From an uncultured Christensenella sp. (GTDB lineage Bacteria > Bacillota > Clostridia > Christensenellales > Borkfalkiaceae), in NCBI GenBank assembly GCA_905203015.1, contig CAJKUC010000011.1, forward strand, positions 14,757-78,756: DNA of 64,000 bases, in the 5' to 3' direction. Made by a program: the position numbers and the translations under genes. The notes beneath the pieces were generated by a model. It was given only the letters and a program-made list of their open reading frames with translations. It did no database searches and was not told where the DNA came from. This document shows positions 60,143 to 64,000 of the stretch, piece by piece. Every line of letters starts with the position of its first letter. Position 1 is the first letter of the stretch.

Positions 60143-62578
60143 ATGGAAAAGAATACAAAAAAGAAAAAAATCGTTTTGCCCGTTGTGCCGCTTCGAGGGA
60201 AAGTGGCGTTTCCGAACGCCCTTTTATCGTTTGACGCGGGGAGAAAAGGCACGATCGAGGCAATTAAAAAGGCTTCTGCGGAATTTAACGGTGAACTTCT
60301 TATCTGCACGCAGAAAGACACGGAAAAGAACGACGTGACGGGCGAGGATATGTATACCGTCGGCACGTTGGTGGAAGTGAAACAGGCGACGCCTCTTCCG
60401 GGCGGCGCGGTGCGCGTGCTTGCGGAAGGAAAACGGCGCATGAAAGTGAAAGCGTTCGCGGAAGACGAGTGTTTTTTTGCGGAATGTGTTCCCCTGCTTC
60501 CCGTTCACGGCGATCCCGTACTGGAAGAGGCTTATCTTCGTTCCGCGCGATCGCTGGTGAACGACGTGTTGTTGTCCGACGGAAAACTTGGCAAAGAGAC
60601 TGCCGCGCGGCTGGATAACTGCACCGACGCGGACGAATACGTAGACGCGGCGATTAACGCCATGCGTGTGCGGCTCGACGTGAAGCAGGCGATCTTGCAG
60701 GAAACCGACGTTGTGGAACGACTGAAACTTCTGGAACGTTGCCTGAATGACGAACTGGAAATCGCGAAAATAGAAAAACGGATTTCTTCCGCCGTGCGGC
60801 AGAATATCGAGCGTTCGCAAAAGGATTATTATCTTCGCGAACAACTGAAAGCCATTCACGGCGAACTGGGCGACGACGGAAAAGAACAGGATAAATACAA
60901 AGAAAAAATCGAACAGAAAAATCTGCCCGATTACATGAAAGAAAAATGCCTGAAAGAAGTGGACAGGCTTTCGCGGATGCAGGCGGCTTCACCCGAATAC
61001 ACCGTGATTACGGGCTATCTCGATTGGGTGCTGGATCTGCCGTGGACGGAAGAAACGAAGGACACGGAAAAACTGTCGGACGCCACCGCCGTGCTGGAAG
61101 AAGATCACTATGCGCTGGAAAAAATCAAAGAACGCATTGTGGAATATCTGGCGGTGCTGAAACTGACGGGCAGCATGAACGCGCCCATTTTATGTTTCGT
61201 AGGCCCTCCGGGCGTAGGCAAAACGAGTATCGCGCGCTCGATCGCGCGGGCGTTGGGGCGTAAATTCGTGAGAATGAGCCTCGGCGGAGTGAAAGACGAG
61301 GCTGAAATACGCGGGCACAGGCGTACGTATATCGGCGCGATGCCCGGGCGGATTTTATACGGAATGAAAAACACAGGCTCGGTAAATCCCGTCTTTCTTC
61401 TCGACGAAATCGATAAAATTTCTTCGGATATGCGCGGCGATCCCGCAAGCGCTCTTTTGGAAGTGCTCGATCCCGAGCAGAATTCCACGTTCCGCGATCG
61501 TTATCTCGAAGAGCCGTACGATCTTTCCAAAGTGCTGTTTATCACCACGGCAAATACCTTGGATACGATTCCTTCCCCCCTGCTCGATCGTATGGAGGTG
61601 ATCGAACTTTCCGGCTATACGTTAGAGGAAAAGAAGGAAATCGCGAAACGCTATCTGATTCCCAAGCAGTTGAAAGCGAACGGCTTGACGGAAAAAGACG
61701 CTTTGTTCACCGACGGCGCGATCCGCGCGATCATCGAGGGCTATACGATGGAAGCGGGCGTAAGATCATTGGAGCGCACGATCGGCACGGTATGCCGTAA
61801 AATCGCGGTGTCCGTGGCAAACGGCGCGGAGAGAACGAAAACGAACGTAACGATCGAAGACGTTGAAAAATTGCTCGGCGCACCGCGTTTTTCCAAAAAC
61901 GAAATGAACAAAAAAAGCGAAGTCGGAGCCGCCGTGGGGCTTGCCTGGACGGCTGTGGGCGGCGTGACGCTCACCGTGGAAGCGACGATCGTGAAAGGCA
62001 AAGGCGACGTGCGGCTGACGGGAAAACTCGGCGACGTGATGAAAGAATCCGCCCTTGCCGCGCTGACGTTTATTCGTTCCCGTGCGGGGCGCTACGGGCT
62101 CGATGAGGAAGCGTTTGAAAATTCCGACGTGCATATTCACGTGCCCGAAGGCGCAACGCCGAAGGACGGCCCTTCCGCAGGCATTACGATAGCGACGGCG
62201 GTGCTGTCCGCGTTTTCGTCGTTACCCGTAAAAAAGAGCGTGGCGATGACGGGCGAAATCACTTTGCGCGGAAAAGTGCTTCCGATCGGCGGGCTGAAAG
62301 AAAAAGTGCTGGCGGCACGCCGTGCGGGGATCAGGCGTGTGATTATTCCCGCCGATAATAAAAAAGATCTGGAAGAAATACCTTCGCAGGTGCGGAAAGA
62401 AATGACTTTTATTCCCGTTTCCGAGGCTGAGGAAGTGTTTAAAGAAGCGATCGAAGGATTTAAAATTCATACGGCGGCGAAGAATAAAAGCGTCGGCGGA
62501 GTGTTGATCGACGGCGCGGAAAGAAAAACGACGGGCGGCGAGCATACCGTGCCGCAGGGCGAAAATATGCCCTGCTGA
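60143..62578 (+). CDS. lon: ATP-dependent protease Lon
   Basis: 811 aa, LonA type. N-terminal substrate-binding domain (VPLRGKVAFPNALLSFDAG), central AAA+ module with Walker A GPPGVGKTSIA (about residues 354-364) and Walker B FLLDEIDKI (about 418), and C-terminal protease domain with catalytic Ser in PKDGPSAGITIATA (about 677) and Lys in GGLKEKVLAARRAG. Degrades misfolded and regulatory proteins. GGGGGTAG ribosome site. Upstream of ysxC as in Bacillus; LonB is absent and clpX is convergent instead of upstream. Confidence 0.97.
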   Translation: MEKNTKKKKIVLPVVPLRGKVAFPNALLSFDAGRKGTIEAIKKASAEFNGELLICTQKDTEKNDVTGEDMYTVGTLVEVKQATPLPGGAVRVLAEGKRRMKVKAFAEDECFFAECVPLLPVHGDPVLEEAYLRSARSLVNDVLLSDGKLGKETAARLDNCTDADEYVDAAINAMRVRLDVKQAILQETDVVERLKLLERCLNDELEIAKIEKRISSAVRQNIERSQKDYYLREQLKAIHGELGDDGKEQDKYKEKIEQKNLPDYMKEKCLKEVDRLSRMQAASPEYTVITGYLDWVLDLPWTEETKDTEKLSDATAVLEEDHYALEKIKERIVEYLAVLKLTGSMNAPILCFVGPPGVGKTSIARSIARALGRKFVRMSLGGVKDEAEIRGHRRTYIGAMPGRILYGMKNTGSVNPVFLLDEIDKISSDMRGDPASALLEVLDPEQNSTFRDRYLEEPYDLSKVLFITTANTLDTIPSPLLDRMEVIELSGYTLEEKKEIAKRYLIPKQLKANGLTEKDALFTDGAIRAIIEGYTMEAGVRSLERTIGTVCRKIAVSVANGAERTKTNVTIEDVEKLLGAPRFSKNEMNKKSEVGAAVGLAWTAVGGVTLTVEATIVKGKGDVRLTGKLGDVMKESALAALTFIRSRAGRYGLDEEAFENSDVHIHVPEGATPKDGPSAGITIATAVLSAFSSLPVKKSVAMTGEITLRGKVLPIGGLKEKVLAARRAGIRRVIIPADNKKDLEEIPSQVRKEMTFIPVSEAEEVFKEAIEGFKIHTAAKNKSVGGVLIDGAERKTTGGEHTVPQGENMPC

Positions 62579-62597
62579 TCGGGCGACGAGGTGAATC

Positions 62598-63272
62598 ATG
62601 CAAAACATAAAAACGGAAAATGCCGGGGGTATGGTCGTGAAGAACGCGACTTTTATCACGTCTGCGGCGAGCGAAGCGCAGTTTTTGCATACGGATAAAA
62701 CGGTGATCGCGGTGTGCGGAAAATCGAACGTGGGAAAGAGCACGTTCATCAATATGCTTGCCAATCAGAAACGCCTTGCGAAAACTTCCGCGGCGCCCGG
62801 GCGCACGAGACTTGTGAATTATTTCGATTTCGGCGATTTTATCCTTGCCGATCTTCCGGGGTACGGATATGCGGAAGTATCGAAAGCGGAAAAGGCAAAA
62901 TGGGCGAAAACGCTTGACGCTTTCTTTTCGAGGAAAAACGAAATCGCACATGTGTTTTTATTGCTCGATTGCCGGCACGATCCCACCGCCGACGATCTGC
63001 AGATGCTGCAATATCTGAATTATCACGTTGTGCCGTTCACTGCGGTGCTTACGAAAGGCGATAAACTTTCGAGGATGAAACTGAAAGAGCAGATCGTGAA
63101 GATTGCGGCGAAAGCGGGGCTTGCGGCGGGAAACGTTATAGCCACCAGCGGAGAAACGAGGCTTGGAAAAGAGGAAATCCTCTCGAAAATCGCACAGGTG
63201 ATTGCCGTTCACGAAGAATATGCGGAAACGGAAGAAGAGACGGACGAAAGCGAAGAAGGCGAAGAAGATTGA
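62598..63272 (+). CDS. ysxC: Ribosome-assembly GTPase YsxC/EngB
   Basis: 224 aa; essential GTPase for 50S assembly. G1 AVCGKSNVGKSTFINML, G2 TSAAPGRTRLVNYF, G3 LADLPGYGYAEVSK, G4 VLTKGDKLSR, G5 IATSGETR. Fits EngB family closely; the last 20 residues are an acidic Glu-rich tail. GAGGTG precedes ATG. Twenty bases after lon, so co-transcribed. Terminator shared with clpX follows. Confidence 0.96.
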   Translation: MQNIKTENAGGMVVKNATFITSAASEAQFLHTDKTVIAVCGKSNVGKSTFINMLANQKRLAKTSAAPGRTRLVNYFDFGDFILADLPGYGYAEVSKAEKAKWAKTLDAFFSRKNEIAHVFLLLDCRHDPTADDLQMLQYLNYHVVPFTAVLTKGDKLSRMKLKEQIVKIAAKAGLAAGNVIATSGETRLGKEEILSKIAQVIAVHEEYAETEEETDESEEGEED

Positions 63273-63392
63273 AACGGCGGCGAGTCGTACGCGATTCTGC
63301 TGTTTCGGGCTTATTGCGCGTTGCGTTTTTTCAGCAGAAGGCATAAGACCATGCACTGATGCCGCGCCGCAGCATAATACATAACAATATAC

Positions 63393-63437
63393 AAAAATAA
63401 CCGCGGCTGTTTCAAAAAACAGTCGCGGTTATTTTTT
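63393..63437. terminator. Bidirectional terminator between ysxC and clpX
   Basis: Twenty-bp stem from AAAAATAACCGCG to CGCGGTTATTTTT (63,393-63,412 with 63,417-63,436; one weak pair), long T-runs on both strands, between two convergent genes. Confidence 0.93.
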
Positions 63438-63461
63438 TGCCTTTATGCTTTCAAAAATCCG

Positions 63462-64000
63462 TTATGCGGATTTTTTGTATACGAGAATCGGCTCTGCGCC
63501 GTCGGTGATACATTCTTTCGTAACGATCACTTCTTCCACGCCTTTTTCGGACGGGATCTTATACATAACGCCCGTCATTACGCCTTCGAGTATGGTGCGA
63601 AGTCCGCGCGCGCCCGTTTTCAGACGGATAGCGGTCTGCGCGATTTCGCGTATGGCGTCGTCTTCAACGGTGAGTTTTACGCCGTCAAGCCCCACGAGTT
63701 TCTGATACTGTTTAATGATCGCGTTCTTCGGTTCGGTGAGAATTTTAACCAGCGCGTTTTCGTCGAGCGGATTGAGATTGACTACGATGGGAAGCCTCCC
63801 TACGAATTCGGGAATCAGCCCGAATTTCGTAAGATCCTGCGGTTTCACGTCTTCCAGCGCGGAATAGTCCACTTCGTCTTTGCCGAGACGCACCTTTCCG
63901 CCGAAGCCGAGGGTGGTGTCGTCTTTTCTCGAAGCGACGATTTTATCCAGCCCCACAAACGCCCCGCCGCAGATGAAGAGGATGTTCGTGGTGTCGATCC
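63462..64000 (-). CDS. clpX: ATP-dependent Clp protease ATPase subunit ClpX, C-terminal part
   Basis: The gene enters from the right edge; about 179 C-terminal codons are present. Reading in from the edge: DTTNILFICGGAFVGLDKI, then GFIPEFVGRLPIVVNLNPLDE-type LIPEFVGRLPIVV and LTEPKNAIIKQYQKL, KTGARGLRTILEGVMTGVMY, all characteristic of ClpX after Walker B. Sensor-2 Arg is in GARGLR. The Walker motifs and zinc-binding domain lie outside. Normal C-terminal end (EPILVYKKSA). Confidence 0.96.
   Translation of the reverse strand, partial: IDTTNILFICGGAFVGLDKIVASRKDDTTLGFGGKVRLGKDEVDYSALEDVKPQDLTKFGLIPEFVGRLPIVVNLNPLDENALVKILTEPKNAIIKQYQKLVGLDGVKLTVEDDAIREIAQTAIRLKTGARGLRTILEGVMTGVMYKIPSEKGVEEVIVTKECITDGAEPILVYKKSA

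Overview
The window looks like the replication-origin region of a low-to-mid GC (roughly half G+C), spore-forming Firmicute of class Clostridia. Evidence: a yidC-yidD-rnpA-rpmH-dnaN block beside a cluster of perfect DnaA boxes, SpoVT, gram-positive style LplABC sugar transport, a consensus ParB site (parS), many strong sigma-A promoters (several perfect TTGACA-N17-TATAAT) and AGGAGG-type ribosome binding sites. Placement near the Christensenellales is a guess from overall style only. No mobile element, CRISPR array, rRNA or prophage is visible; one tRNA (Gly-GCC) is present.

Layout. 1-4,000 (minus): jag (cut by the left edge), yidC, yidD, rnpA, rpmH and dnaN, all pointing away from the origin. 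4,170-4,560: oriC, with five perfect 9-bp DnaA boxes, two of them abutting a DnaA-trio-like element. dnaA is not next to it, which is unusual. 4,600-6,585 (plus): rsmG, a YpsA-like SLOG protein and a HAD phosphatase. 6,744-20,160 (minus): one long glycan-use operon (surface LamG protein, solute-binding lipoprotein, beta-helix glycosidase lipoprotein, two permeases, GH36, GH43 and a secreted glycerophosphodiesterase), with a divergent AraC-type regulator (20,349-21,385) that is broken at a run of nine G. The first and last proteins of this operon share an unusual Cys-containing C-terminal anchor.

21,442-31,280 (minus): a looser set: SGNH esterase, LOG-like protein, ROK sugar kinase, iron-sulfur flavoprotein, HNH protein, mutY, GH2 beta-galactosidase and a GH110-like beta-helix protein. 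31,572-36,350 (minus): queT under a preQ1 riboswitch, tmk, an unknown membrane-anchored protein, lysS and greA. 36,356-43,112: small conserved protein, threonine aldolase, DUF1846, DegV, DUF1003 and a MATE exporter. 43,146-50,515: NlpC/P60 hydrolase, a large solitary adenine methyltransferase, a HAD phosphatase, a parS site, a membrane-anchored GNAT and a YczE-like membrane protein behind a leader terminator. 50,554-63,272: glyS/glnS pair, CvpA-like membrane protein, spoVT, tRNA-Gly, serine dehydratase, holB-ricT, lon-ysxC; the right edge cuts clpX.

How it fits together: the housekeeping genes are those commonly found near firmicute origins but in shuffled order, while the 6.7-31.3 kb block is accessory, aimed at galactose/arabinose-containing plant or host glycans. 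The ABC transporter carries no ATPase, so a shared MsmX-type ATPase elsewhere is expected.
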